38,729 bases of DNA. Origin: Sphingobium sp. GTDB taxonomy: Bacteria > Pseudomonadota > Alphaproteobacteria > Sphingomonadales > Sphingomonadaceae. The notes beneath the pieces were generated by a model. The model was not told where the DNA came from and did no database searches. It worked only from the letters and a program-made list of their open reading frames with translations. Below, one piece after another: positions 5,480 through 12,599 of the stretch. Both the position numbers and the translations under genes were made by a program. Position 1 is the stretch's first letter. Every line of letters begins with the position of its first letter. Location: assembly GCA_017744605.1 (NCBI GenBank), contig JAGIAZ010000008.1, positions 1 through 38,729 on the forward strand, written 5' to 3'.

Positions 5480-7456
5480 TTATGGCTTCACGACCTGGCC
5501 TGCCTTATCCTTCGGCGCGATCCGGTAGAGGTCGTAGGGCAGTGTGCCCTCGAACTTGAGCGTCACGGGCTTGAGGAAGTCGAATTTTTCGCCGCGCAGC
5601 ACCCGGGCATAGAAGCCGCGCGGGCTGCGGGCCTGGTAGATGGTTCCTTCGGGGAAGCCGGGGCAGGCCAGCAGGTAGCTCGCGCCGTGGGCCGCGGCGA
5701 TCTTGCGGAAGGTCTCGGGGCTGCCGTCGAAGGCGTGATGGATGTCGAGGATCGCCGTGCCGTTGCGATGATAAGGCCCGGCGATGGCGCTGTGGTGGGT
5801 CATGGCGATCATGCGCGGCCCCAGGTCCACCAGCGTGAAGATGGTCGCGGCCGGCAGCTGGTCGAGCGGTTGCAGGGCGGGCAGGGTGCGGCAGCGATTG
5901 CCGTTATTGGCGGGGCGTTTCGTGGGCGGTGCGGCGGCGGTCTTGTCCTTGGCCGCAGTCGGCTTCGTCCTGGCTTCGACCGCGGGAGCCGCCGGCTTGG
6001 GGGCAGGCGTGGCCGGGCTCGTCAAATCGGCGATGGCGCGATTGGCGATCGGATAGACCTCATAGGCGGCGGCGGCGGTCCCGAGGCCGGCAAGCCCGAG
6101 CACGGCGCCGATCTTCAGCCACCAGCGCGCCGTGAACAGCGCCACCACCAATTGCCACATCGCCCAGGCGATCGGCGGGATGGCGATCAGCTGGGCGGCG
6201 GCGGCGGCGCGGATCTGCCAGAACATGAGGCCAAGCGCGAAGGCGATCATCAGCGCGACCGTGCCCCAGGCCCACAGCCGCTCATAATCGCGCCGCGCGC
6301 TCCAGCAGCCGAACAGCGCGCAGAGGAGGCCGGCGGCGGGCATCGCCGTCATCGGCACCCAACTCGCGCGCGGCTGCGACATGAGCGGCTTGGCCTCGCG
6401 AATGTAGCTCAGCCAGCTTTTTTCGAGCTCGGGGGAGATCTGGTAGACGCCGGTATGGCATTGCGGCCAGACCAGCCAGAAGAAGGCGGCAATGGCCGTG
6501 CCTGCCAGCACCCCCGCGATGAGCCGCTGCGGCCAGCCCTTGAGCGGCAGCACCGAGATGAACAGCAGCAGCCCCGCCGCCAGCACCAGCGTGCTTGTCC
6601 AGACCGGCGAGAGCGCGTCGCAGACCGGCGCGCGATTGTCGTTGCTGGCGAAGAAGGCATAGCCGATCGCGGTCATGCCGCCGAGGCCCAGCGCATAAGG
6701 CTGCAGGCGCCGTGCCGCGCCTTCCTTGAACACCCAGCGCAGCGCGATGAGCGCGCCCGCGCCGGCGAGATAGACGAGCATCTCCATGCCGATGGCGACC
6801 GATGCCGCGCTGGCGATGCCGGCGATGATGCCGCCGCGCACCCATTTGCGATCGACAAGGCCCGCCAGTGCGACCGCGGTCAGGGCCAGCTGCCAGCCAT
6901 GATGGTCGACGCGTAGCGGCACATACATGCCCAGGCCCATGCCCGCGCCGAGCGGCAACAGCATCGCCGCGAACCAGGCATGGCCCCTCCCATGTCTGCC
7001 GTCGTCGCGCGAGAGGCGGGTCGCAATGAAGGAAAGCGCCAGCATGAGCGGCAGCAGCGGCAGGAGCGGGGCCACGCCGCACGCCAGTCGATCGGCGGCA
7101 CCTGGCGCCATGAACAGGCGGAAGAACAGCATCAGCGCGGCGAGCGGCAGGTCGACGAGGCGGCTCCAGTGGATGTTCGCGCCCTCGGGCGGATTCATGC
7201 GGTGCTGGCGCAAGTCCCACCAGCCCTGGCCGTTCAGCCAGTCGCGTACCTGGAGGTAGCGCATATTATCGTCGGTATCGCCGAGCGAGAACCAGTGGAT
7301 CGAGTTCGAATAGAGCTGCAGATACCAGGCAGAGATGACGAGCCAGGCGACGGCGACGAGCCAGCGCCATTCGCGCGCCGCGAAATCATCGAGGGCGCGG
7401 ATGGCTTCGCGCCACGACCAGCGGCGCATCCCTCTCTTGGCGGCTGGGGGCTGCAT
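5480..7456 (-). CDS. Polytopic membrane protein, GT-C/STT3-like
   Basis: This is a 658-residue inner-membrane protein with about 11-12 hydrophobic segments followed by a periplasmic C-terminal domain (about 530-658) after an Ala/Pro/Lys-rich linker. After the first membrane segment comes GDTDDNMRYLQVRDWLNG and then NPPEGANIHWSRLVDLPLA. This is the pattern of an acidic first periplasmic loop (D-x-D-like) seen in GT-C glycosyltransferases such as STT3/AglB and PMT-like proteins. These use polyprenyl-phosphate sugars to modify proteins or lipids. The assignment is by motif and topology only; similar sphingomonad proteins are often left hypothetical. ATG 7456 is preferred over upstream starts, which would overlap the divergent GtrA gene. 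The two gene starts are only 43 bases apart. Confidence 0.72.
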   Translation of the reverse strand: MQPPAAKRGMRRWSWREAIRALDDFAAREWRWLVAVAWLVISAWYLQLYSNSIHWFSLGDTDDNMRYLQVRDWLNGQGWWDLRQHRMNPPEGANIHWSRLVDLPLAALMLFFRLFMAPGAADRLACGVAPLLPLLPLMLALSFIATRLSRDDGRHGRGHAWFAAMLLPLGAGMGLGMYVPLRVDHHGWQLALTAVALAGLVDRKWVRGGIIAGIASAASVAIGMEMLVYLAGAGALIALRWVFKEGAARRLQPYALGLGGMTAIGYAFFASNDNRAPVCDALSPVWTSTLVLAAGLLLFISVLPLKGWPQRLIAGVLAGTAIAAFFWLVWPQCHTGVYQISPELEKSWLSYIREAKPLMSQPRASWVPMTAMPAAGLLCALFGCWSARRDYERLWAWGTVALMIAFALGLMFWQIRAAAAAQLIAIPPIAWAMWQLVVALFTARWWLKIGAVLGLAGLGTAAAAYEVYPIANRAIADLTSPATPAPKPAAPAVEARTKPTAAKDKTAAAPPTKRPANNGNRCRTLPALQPLDQLPAATIFTLVDLGPRMIAMTHHSAIAGPYHRNGTAILDIHHAFDGSPETFRKIAAAHGASYLLACPGFPEGTIYQARSPRGFYARVLRGEKFDFLKPVTLKFEGTLPYDLYRIAPKDKAGQVVKP

Positions 7457-7499
7457 CGATATGGGCTTACCGCGGGACGACAAAAGCGCAACGGGGCAA

Positions 7500-7931
7500 A
7501 TGGCGATCGATATCAAACAGTCCGTGGCGAGCTTGCTGTCCGGGGGCAGCTGGCAGGCACAGTTCATCCGCTATGCCGTCACCGGCGCGGCCATCACGGC
7601 GCTGCAGGCGGCGGTCTATTGGGGTCTGGCCGGTCCGGCGGGGCTCAATCCCCAGTTCGCCAATTTCATCGGTTATCTCGCCGCCGTCGCAAGCGGCTAT
7701 GTGCTGCATGGCCGCTTCTCGTTCCGTGCCGATGGCGAACGCCAGACCAGCAGCACCGGCCAGGCGGTCCGCTTCATGGCCGTCTCGCTGCTGAGCCTGG
7801 CGCTCAATGCGGTCTGGGTCTGGCTGTGCGTCACGCATTTCAGATTGCCGCTCTGGACACCGATCCCGTTCATGGCGATCGTGACGCCGGCCCTGGTCTT
7901 CGTCCTGAACCGGCAGTGGGTGTTCCGCTAG
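7500..7931 (+). CDS. GtrA-family membrane protein
   Basis: This is a 143-residue protein with four hydrophobic helices and the GtrA-like pattern: QFIRYAVTGAAITALQAAVYW at the start, then NFIGYLAAVASGYVLHGRFSF, a third helix (VRFMAVSLLSLALNAVWVWL) and the closing TPALVFVLNRQWVFR. GtrA proteins are thought to flip undecaprenyl-phosphate-linked sugars across the inner membrane for modification of polysaccharides or lipids. The start at ATG 7500 has GGGG about 7 bases upstream; a longer start at ATG 7461 is possible. The gene is divergent from the GT-C-like gene, and the two would make functional sense together: one flips a lipid-linked sugar, the other uses it. Confidence 0.85.
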   Translation: MAIDIKQSVASLLSGGSWQAQFIRYAVTGAAITALQAAVYWGLAGPAGLNPQFANFIGYLAAVASGYVLHGRFSFRADGERQTSSTGQAVRFMAVSLLSLALNAVWVWLCVTHFRLPLWTPIPFMAIVTPALVFVLNRQWVFR

Positions 7932-8003
7932 AGCGCGATCATTCTCAATTGAATCGCCCTTCGCGGGAAGGACGACATGCGTGTCAGACAAACCCGATCA
8001 TGC

Positions 8004-8158
8004 TCCAGAGGCTGATCCATCGATGTTGAACTGCTCGTCATTGCGAGCCCGGCTTTAGGCGGGCGAAGCAATCCAGGGGCAGGCAGGGTCGGCTTGGATT
8101 GCCGCGCGACTTCGTCGCTCGCAATGACGATTCAGATCTGGCTGGATCAGCCTCTAGA
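8004..8158. repeat. Palindromic MITE-like repeat, copy 1
   Basis: This fills most of the 314-base gap between the convergent GtrA and lipoprotein genes. Terminal inverted repeats are TCCAGAGGCTGATCCA (8004-8019) and TGGATCAGCCTCTAGA (8143-8158). Inside them are CTCGTCATTGCGAG and CTCGCAATGACGA arms with GC-rich inner hairpins. Related copies occur at 9566-9718, 28533-28615 and 38055-38152. No open frame lies inside. Bases 7932-8003 hold only the short palindrome-like ATTCTCAATTGAAT. Confidence 0.8.
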
Positions 8159-8182
8159 CGGCTCGAATCTTCCGCAGCGCAC

Positions 8183-8217
8183 AAAAGGAAAGGGCCGCCG
8201 GTTTGACCCGGCGACCC
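8183..8217 (-). terminator. Rho-independent terminator of the small lipoprotein gene
   Basis: The stem GGGCCGCCGG (8192-8201) pairs with CCGGCGACCC on the other side of a short loop. On the minus strand it is followed by TTTCCTTTT. It lies about 30 bases after the lipoprotein stop. Confidence 0.75.
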
Positions 8218-8245
8218 TCTCGAAACTGCAATCGCTGCGCGCGAA

Positions 8246-8452
8246 TTACTTCGCGGCGTTGGCCGCTGCGTTCGTCGCGGCGTTGGCAGCGTTCGTCATG
8301 TTGCTGGTGGCAGCATTCATGGTGTTCTCTGCGGCGTTCGCGGTGCTTTCGATGGCGTTGTTGGCAGCGTTGGTCGCGGCCTCTTCCTTCTTGCACGCGG
8401 AAAGGCTGATCGCAGCGGCGATAACCAGCGAGAAAGCAATCGTCTTGGTCAT
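8246..8452 (-). CDS. Small Ala/Asn-rich lipoprotein
   Basis: This 68-residue protein has a lipoprotein signal peptide with lipobox LSAC (Cys at about residue 20). The mature part is KKEEAATNAANNAIESTANAAENT..., almost entirely Ala, Asn, Thr and Glu in a helical heptad-like repeat of NAA/TNAA units. It should be lipid-anchored, probably in the outer or inner membrane. It resembles small Ala-rich entericidin-like or Lpp-like lipoproteins in style, though not in a way that supports a family call. The start at ATG 8452 has AAGGGG about 8 bases upstream. It has its own terminator and is convergent with the GtrA gene. Confidence 0.8.
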   Translation of the reverse strand: MTKTIAFSLVIAAAISLSACKKEEAATNAANNAIESTANAAENTMNAATSNMTNAANAATNAAANAAK

Positions 8453-8636
8453 GGGCAAACCCCTTACTTGATAATACCGCGCAGACGGCGTGGAAGGGGT
8501 CCCCCCCCTAGGCCTGCGAGGGCCGTTCGTATCGGTTTGTTGCGGTCAAAGCAATCCCTGGCGAAACACTCATTTAAGCAGTTATGCTGAGTCGCGCCAT
8601 TTGACCGGGGTAAAACAAGCCGCATATGTGTTTTTT

Positions 8637-9569
8637 ATGACCGGCCAGCTCGACCTTTTCCGTGCCCTCGCCGATCCGACGCGCATGCGGATCGTCCATC
8701 TGCTGGAGGCTATGGAACTCGCCGTCGGCGAGATCGCCCTGGTCGTCGGGCAGAGCCAGCCTCGCGTTTCCCGCCACATCCGCATCCTGGTGGATGCCGG
8801 TCTGGTGGAGCGCCGCAAGGAAGGCAGCTGGGTTTTTCTGAGCATCTGCAGCGAAGGTCCGGCGCAGGCTCTGGGGGTCTTCCTGAATGCCGCGCCGCCC
8901 TCTCCCGAAGAGATGCTGTGGATCGAAGCGGACCTCGCGCGTCTCGCCGCGGTGCGGGCCGAGCGCGCCCGCGCCGCCGAGCAATATTTCGCGACTTATG
9001 CCGAGCAATGGGATGCGCTGCGCTCGCTTCACGCGCCCGAGGCGGATGTGGAGGCTGCCATGACCGCCATGCTCGCGGGGAAGCCCCTTGGCCGCCTCAT
9101 TGACATAGGCACTGGCACCGGCCGTATCGCCACCATCTTCGCAGTCGCTGCCGACCAGGTGCTCGGCATCGACCGGAGCGCGGAAATGCTGCGCCTGGCG
9201 CGCGGCAAGATGGGCGAAGAGGCCAATGGCAAGGTGCGCTTCGTGGCGGGCGACTTCTACGATCTGCCCGCTGCCGACGCGTCCGCCGATACCGCCATCC
9301 TCCACCAGGTGCTGCACTATGCGCAGGCGCCCGAAAAGGCGATCGCGGAGACGGCGCGGGTCCTGATATCCGGCGGCCGGTTGCTCGTCGTCGATTTCGC
9401 GCCGCACGAGCATGAGGAGTTGCGCCTGCGTGACGCTCATTCGCGCCTGGGCTTTTCCGATCGCCAGATGGGAAGCTGGTTTGCGGCGGCCGGGCTCGAT
9501 CTCGTCTCGGTCGAAGCGCTCGCGGGCGAGACGCTGACCGTCAAGCTCTGGCTCGGCCGCCGGCTTTAG
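8637..9569 (+). CDS. ArsR-type regulator fused to a SAM methyltransferase
   Basis: This 310-residue protein has two domains. Residues 1-90 form an ArsR/SmtB winged helix-turn-helix (LFRALADPTRMRIVHLLEAMELAVGEIA, then SQPRVSRHIRILVDAGLVERRKEGSWVFL) without an obvious metal-binding CxC. Residues about 110-310 form a class I methyltransferase with the SAM motif LIDIGTGTGRIA (153-164), the acidic LGIDRS and a Methyltransf_11-like IL-HQVLHY motif. Such fusions are known in alphaproteobacteria, often next to metF or metH, and are thought to link methionine/SAM status to transcription; here no met gene is adjacent. No Shine-Dalgarno is clear before ATG 8637 (GTG 8628 is an alternative). The TAG stop is formed by the end of the palindromic repeat that follows. 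Confidence 0.88.
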   Translation: MTGQLDLFRALADPTRMRIVHLLEAMELAVGEIALVVGQSQPRVSRHIRILVDAGLVERRKEGSWVFLSICSEGPAQALGVFLNAAPPSPEEMLWIEADLARLAAVRAERARAAEQYFATYAEQWDALRSLHAPEADVEAAMTAMLAGKPLGRLIDIGTGTGRIATIFAVAADQVLGIDRSAEMLRLARGKMGEEANGKVRFVAGDFYDLPAADASADTAILHQVLHYAQAPEKAIAETARVLISGGRLLVVDFAPHEHEELRLRDAHSRLGFSDRQMGSWFAAAGLDLVSVEALAGETLTVKLWLGRRL

Positions 9570-9718
9570 ACCCCGATTCGGCAGGCTTGAATCGTCATTG
9601 CGAGCGACGCAGTCGCGCGGCGATCCAGGCCGATCCTGCCCGCCGCTGGACTGCTTCGCCCAGCTTACGCCAGGCTCGCAATGACGAGCGGTTCAACATC
9701 GATGGGTCAGCTTCCAGA
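9566..9718. repeat. Palindromic MITE-like repeat, copy 2
   Basis: This fills the space between two convergent genes. The left end TTTAGACCCCGATTC overlaps the TAG stop of the methyltransferase gene, and the right end (GGGTCAGCTTCCAGA) stops 3 bases before the stop codon of the DUF465 gene. Inner arms are CGTCATTGCGAGCGACG and GGCTCGCAATGACGAGCG. The right half matches copy 1 in inverted orientation; the left end matches the right end of the copy at 28533-28615. Confidence 0.8.
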
Positions 9719-9720
9719 TC

Positions 9721-9903
9721 TCAGCGCTGCGGCGCGATCCGGCGCCCCATCGTCAGCGCCGCGAGCCGATCCTTGATGGCCAGCTTCAATTTCTTGAGCC
9801 GCTGCAGGCGAACGAAGTCGGGCAAGCGGCGCGCCTGCTCGCGGCGCAGCGCCGTGTCGATCTGCTGGTGACGGCTCATGAGACGGAAAATCAATTTGGA
9901 CAT
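9721..9903 (-). CDS. DUF465 (YdcH-like) small protein
   Basis: This 60-residue basic protein has the DUF465 pattern: an N-terminal helix with MSRHQQIDTALRREQARRLPD and a second helix VRLQRLKKLKLAIKDRLAAL. DUF465 proteins form short helical hairpins; their role is unknown. CAGGAG lies about 8 bases before ATG 9903, supporting this start over the internal Met at position 9. The 5' region on this strand holds a long inverted repeat (9938-9999). Confidence 0.82.
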   Translation of the reverse strand: MSKLIFRLMSRHQQIDTALRREQARRLPDFVRLQRLKKLKLAIKDRLAALTMGRRIAPQR

Positions 9904-9937
9904 ATGCCACTCCTGAGGATTGAAGGGATCCTGGTTC

Positions 9938-9999
9938 GGGTGACAGCCGGCACGGCTCGGCGACTGAGGGGGGTGCCTGAGAACGCACCGGTGTCACCC
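9938..9999 (-). promoter_or_regulatory. Structured 5' region upstream of the DUF465 gene
   Basis: GGGTGACA (9938-9945) and TGTCACCC (9992-9999) pair around an inner hairpin of GGTGC and GCACC arms. The structure lies 35-96 bases upstream of the DUF465 start and may be part of its leader RNA or a protein-binding site. The rest of the 252-base gap to 10155 shows nothing recognisable. Confidence 0.35.
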
Positions 10000-10155
10000 G
10001 ATGCGGTCCGACATCACGATCAGGACAAGGGGGATTGCCTGTTCGCCAGAGGGGCCCGGCCCGCAGAGATGAAGCTAGGGGCGACCAGATTGCCCGGAGA
10101 TGAACAAATACCGGAATTCGAAAGGAAATTATGCTGCCGTCGGCAGTTCGTCGCG

Positions 10156-10881
10156 CTATGATGTGCTTCCGTCGCCCAGTTCCTTGGCCTCGATATATTT
10201 CATCTCGAGGAAGCGGTTGTGCGCAGCGAGATTGTCGAGATCGCCGCTCGCCAGCTGCTCGGTCATCGTCGCGATTTCCTGCTCGATGACGCTGAGCCCT
10301 TCGACGAGCTGTGCGTCCGGCACGCGGCCGTTGCGCGGCTGATTGCGCAGCGGCAGCGGGATCGACTGATAGCCGGTCACCAGCTGCGGCAGGTGATCGG
10401 AGAGCAGCCGCCTGATCTCCAGGGCCGCCGGCTCCGTCTGGCCGAGCTTGGCGAGCTGCGGCGCGAGCGTCTCCAGCCTGCCGCCGATCGCGTCGATGAT
10501 CGGTGTGGCGGCGCGCGGCATGCCCTTGCGCTGGGCGTCCAGCCAGATCTCGGTCTTGAGCGGCAGGGCCTTGAGATCGATCTCCGCCAGCTTGGCCGGC
10601 GGAACCGGTGCTTCCCCCGTGGGCATGAACGCAAAGCCGAGACAGGTGATCAGCAGCCCGATGACCAGCAGCACGCCCCATCCGCCGATGCCGTTGAGCA
10701 CGAAGCCGGCGATCGCCGCGCCGACGATCACCGTCGCCGCACCGATCACCATCCGCTTGAGGCGCGTCATCAAATCCTTGCTGCGCAGCTGCCGTCCGCG
10801 CGCGCCCTCATTGCTGTACCGCGCAGAGGTCCGCGCGATCAGTTCGTTGGCTTTGAGGATGACGTCGTCGACTTCGCTCAT
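10156..10881 (-). CDS. XpaC-like membrane protein paired with TelA
   Basis: This 241-residue protein has an N-terminal basic, helical segment, two adjacent membrane helices (about 46-64 and 67-87: VIGAATVIVGAAIAGFVLNGIGGW and VLLVIGLLITCLGFAFM) and a cytoplasmic helical C-terminal domain (about 95-241). Pairing with telA is the arrangement of xpaC-yaaN in Bacillus and its relatives, and the topology fits XpaC-type proteins, so I call it XpaC-like. The sequence itself gives no catalytic motif. It starts 16 bases after the telA stop and is surely co-transcribed with it. The pair probably acts at the membrane, but the molecular role is unknown. Confidence 0.68.
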   Translation of the reverse strand: MSEVDDVILKANELIARTSARYSNEGARGRQLRSKDLMTRLKRMVIGAATVIVGAAIAGFVLNGIGGWGVLLVIGLLITCLGFAFMPTGEAPVPPAKLAEIDLKALPLKTEIWLDAQRKGMPRAATPIIDAIGGRLETLAPQLAKLGQTEPAALEIRRLLSDHLPQLVTGYQSIPLPLRNQPRNGRVPDAQLVEGLSVIEQEIATMTEQLASGDLDNLAAHNRFLEMKYIEAKELGDGSTS

Positions 10882-10897
10882 CGGCGCGGGCTTTCCC

Positions 10898-12121
10898 TTA
10901 TTCGATTGCCGTCAATGGCGAGGCGGCGCCACTGGGTGCGCTCAGCTGTGCCTGGGCCTGGCCCTGCGCGCGGGCGATATAGCCCTTGGACTTCTCGACC
11001 TCGCTGGAGAGCGTGTTGACCGTGGTCTTCATATTCTCGAGCGCCTTCAGTTTGAACGTGTCGATATTGTCCATCGTGTCGTAGATGTTCTGGAAGGCGC
11101 GCTGCAGCGTCTCGATCGGGATCGTGCTGTTCGCCGCCTGCTCGTGGATGGCGGCAGTCTGCGTCTTCAGCAGGTTGCCCGTGCTGTCGATGATGTTCGC
11201 CGTGGTCGTGTTGAGCGCGGTGATCTGGTCGAGGACGAGCTTCTGCCCGACCAGCGCCTGCGCCACGGTGACGGCCGTGCGCAGCGCGGCGACGGTGGTC
11301 GTGCCGGCGCGGTCGACGCCCTTCACCAGCTCGACATTGTTCTTCTTGACCAGGTCCAGCGCGAGATAGCCCTGCACCGTCACCGCCATCTGCGTCAGCA
11401 GATCCTGATGGCGCTGGCGCACATAGAAGAGCGCGCTCTCGCGGATCGCCTTCGCCTTGGCCGGATCGGTCGAGTCCAGCTCCAACGCCTTGTCCTCGAG
11501 CTTCTCGTCCATCGTCTTGGCGATGTGGATCATCTGCTCCAGCCTGCCCATCGTCGCCCACATGTTCTGGCGCTCGACGTCGATCGAGGCATTGTCCTTG
11601 ATCAGCGTGTCCTTGCCCGAAGCGAGGCTGCCGAGGATCGAGTTGATGTGCGTCTGGCTCGACTTGTAGCTGTCGAAATAGTTGCGCAGCTTGCTGCCGA
11701 ACGGGATAACGCCGAACAGCTTCCTGGGCGCGAGCAGATTGCCCTTCTTGCTGGGATCGAGATCCTCGACGACGCGGCGCAGCTCGGCCAGATCGGCGCC
11801 GACGCCGCCATCCTGGTTCATCGCCTTGACCGGCCGGTCGAGGAAGCGGTTGGAATGACCTGCCGCTTCGGCGATTTCCTTGCGGCCCATATTGGTGATC
11901 TGGTCGACCTTCTGGCCGAATTCGGGCGAATTGGCATCGAGCGCCGCGAGCTCGCCGACGAACAGGTCGACCTTCTCGTCGAGCTTGCTCTTCTTGCTGT
12001 CGTCGACCGGCACGAGCCCCGCCGCCTTCTCGGCCGCGACCACCGGCACCGGATCGGGCGGCGTCAGGTTGAGGGTGGTTTCCTCGGCAGTCTTGGTTTC
12101 GGTGGGCGTCGTGGCCATCAT
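10898..12121 (-). CDS. telA: Toxic anion resistance protein TelA family
   Basis: This 407-residue soluble, largely alpha-helical protein belongs to the TelA/YaaN family (PF05816). Typical segments are FGVIPFGSKLRNYFDSYKSSQTHINSIL, the LALDLVKKNNVELVKGVDRA block, TVAALRTAVTVAQALVGQKLVLDQI, and a long C-terminal helix with TIPIETLQRAFQNIYDTMDNIDTFKLKALENM. Some members raise resistance to tellurite or to antimicrobials, but the mechanism is unknown. No ter genes lie nearby. AAGGAG lies about 6-9 bases before the tandem ATG codons (12121, 12118). It is the first gene of a two-gene operon with the XpaC-like gene. Confidence 0.93.
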   Translation of the reverse strand: MMATTPTETKTAEETTLNLTPPDPVPVVAAEKAAGLVPVDDSKKSKLDEKVDLFVGELAALDANSPEFGQKVDQITNMGRKEIAEAAGHSNRFLDRPVKAMNQDGGVGADLAELRRVVEDLDPSKKGNLLAPRKLFGVIPFGSKLRNYFDSYKSSQTHINSILGSLASGKDTLIKDNASIDVERQNMWATMGRLEQMIHIAKTMDEKLEDKALELDSTDPAKAKAIRESALFYVRQRHQDLLTQMAVTVQGYLALDLVKKNNVELVKGVDRAGTTTVAALRTAVTVAQALVGQKLVLDQITALNTTTANIIDSTGNLLKTQTAAIHEQAANSTIPIETLQRAFQNIYDTMDNIDTFKLKALENMKTTVNTLSSEVEKSKGYIARAQGQAQAQLSAPSGAASPLTAIE

Positions 12122-12133
12122 CGTCTCCTTACC

Positions 12134-12157
12134 GGTGTAATATTAGACTAGAACACC
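12134..12157 (-). promoter_or_regulatory. AT-rich inverted repeat, candidate telA promoter/operator
   Basis: A short AT-rich block with arms GGTGT (12134-12138) and ACACC (12153-12157) around TAATATTA lies 13-36 bases upstream of the telA start, in otherwise GC-rich DNA. It could be the -10 region with an overlapping operator. This is inferred from position and composition only. Confidence 0.35.
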
Positions 12158-12283
12158 AGTGGATCAAGTGTGATTGCGACCATAGCGCGCCAGGCGGTCA
12201 GGGGAAGGGGTGGCGTCGGCTCGTTGAGATCCATGCCAAGTCGTCGCCCCGGCTTGATCGGTGATTAGCCCGTTCGAACAAAT

Positions 12284-12395
12284 GGCTGTTCCCCGGCGCA
12301 GGCCGAGGTCCAGACCGAACGGAGACGCGCGTGCAATGGCCGGCATTCGACGCTTCGCGTCGAGACTGGGCCCCGGCCTGCGCCGGGGAACAGCC
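12284..12395. repeat. Palindromic repeat with perfect 22-bp arms
   Basis: The arm at 12284-12305, beginning GGCTGTTCCCCGGCGCAGG, is the exact complement of 12374-12395. A small CGACGC-TTC-GCGTCG hairpin lies inside (12351-12365). It sits in the 478-base gap between the divergent telA and sthA genes. The rest of that gap holds the telA promoter region, a GGTCAAGCCCGG-type short repeat near 12482, and the sthA leader. No gene was seen there. Confidence 0.75.
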
Positions 12396-12599
12396 TATTC
12401 CTTAGTCTTCGCGATCTCGGGATCAGCTTCTTCTCGAAGGCGCTGCGAGTCTGCTTGGGCAAAAGAAGCAGCGGGACTCGGGGTCAAGCCCGGCGTGACG
12501 CATTTGAATGCAGCCACGACCCCGCTCCGTTCTGGTAAACGAATTTTCAGCATGTTTCGCCGATAAGCGCCCGGTTTGGAGAGAGTAGCGGCGGGTCAT

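Noticed and set aside
5687..6916. 409-codon plus-strand frame opposite the GT-C-like gene
   Set aside because: Gly/Arg/His-rich product without a domain; the minus-strand product has regular membrane helices.
9968..10040. TPP-riboswitch-like string (GGGGGGTGCCTGAGAACGC)
   Set aside because: It has a GGTGC..CTGAGA similarity, but the essential TGAACCTGATC box and the rest of the THI element are missing, and no thiamine gene follows.
9868..10161. 97-codon plus-strand frame overlapping the DUF465 start and gap
   Set aside because: No Shine-Dalgarno, no domain, and it crosses a structured leader of the opposite gene.
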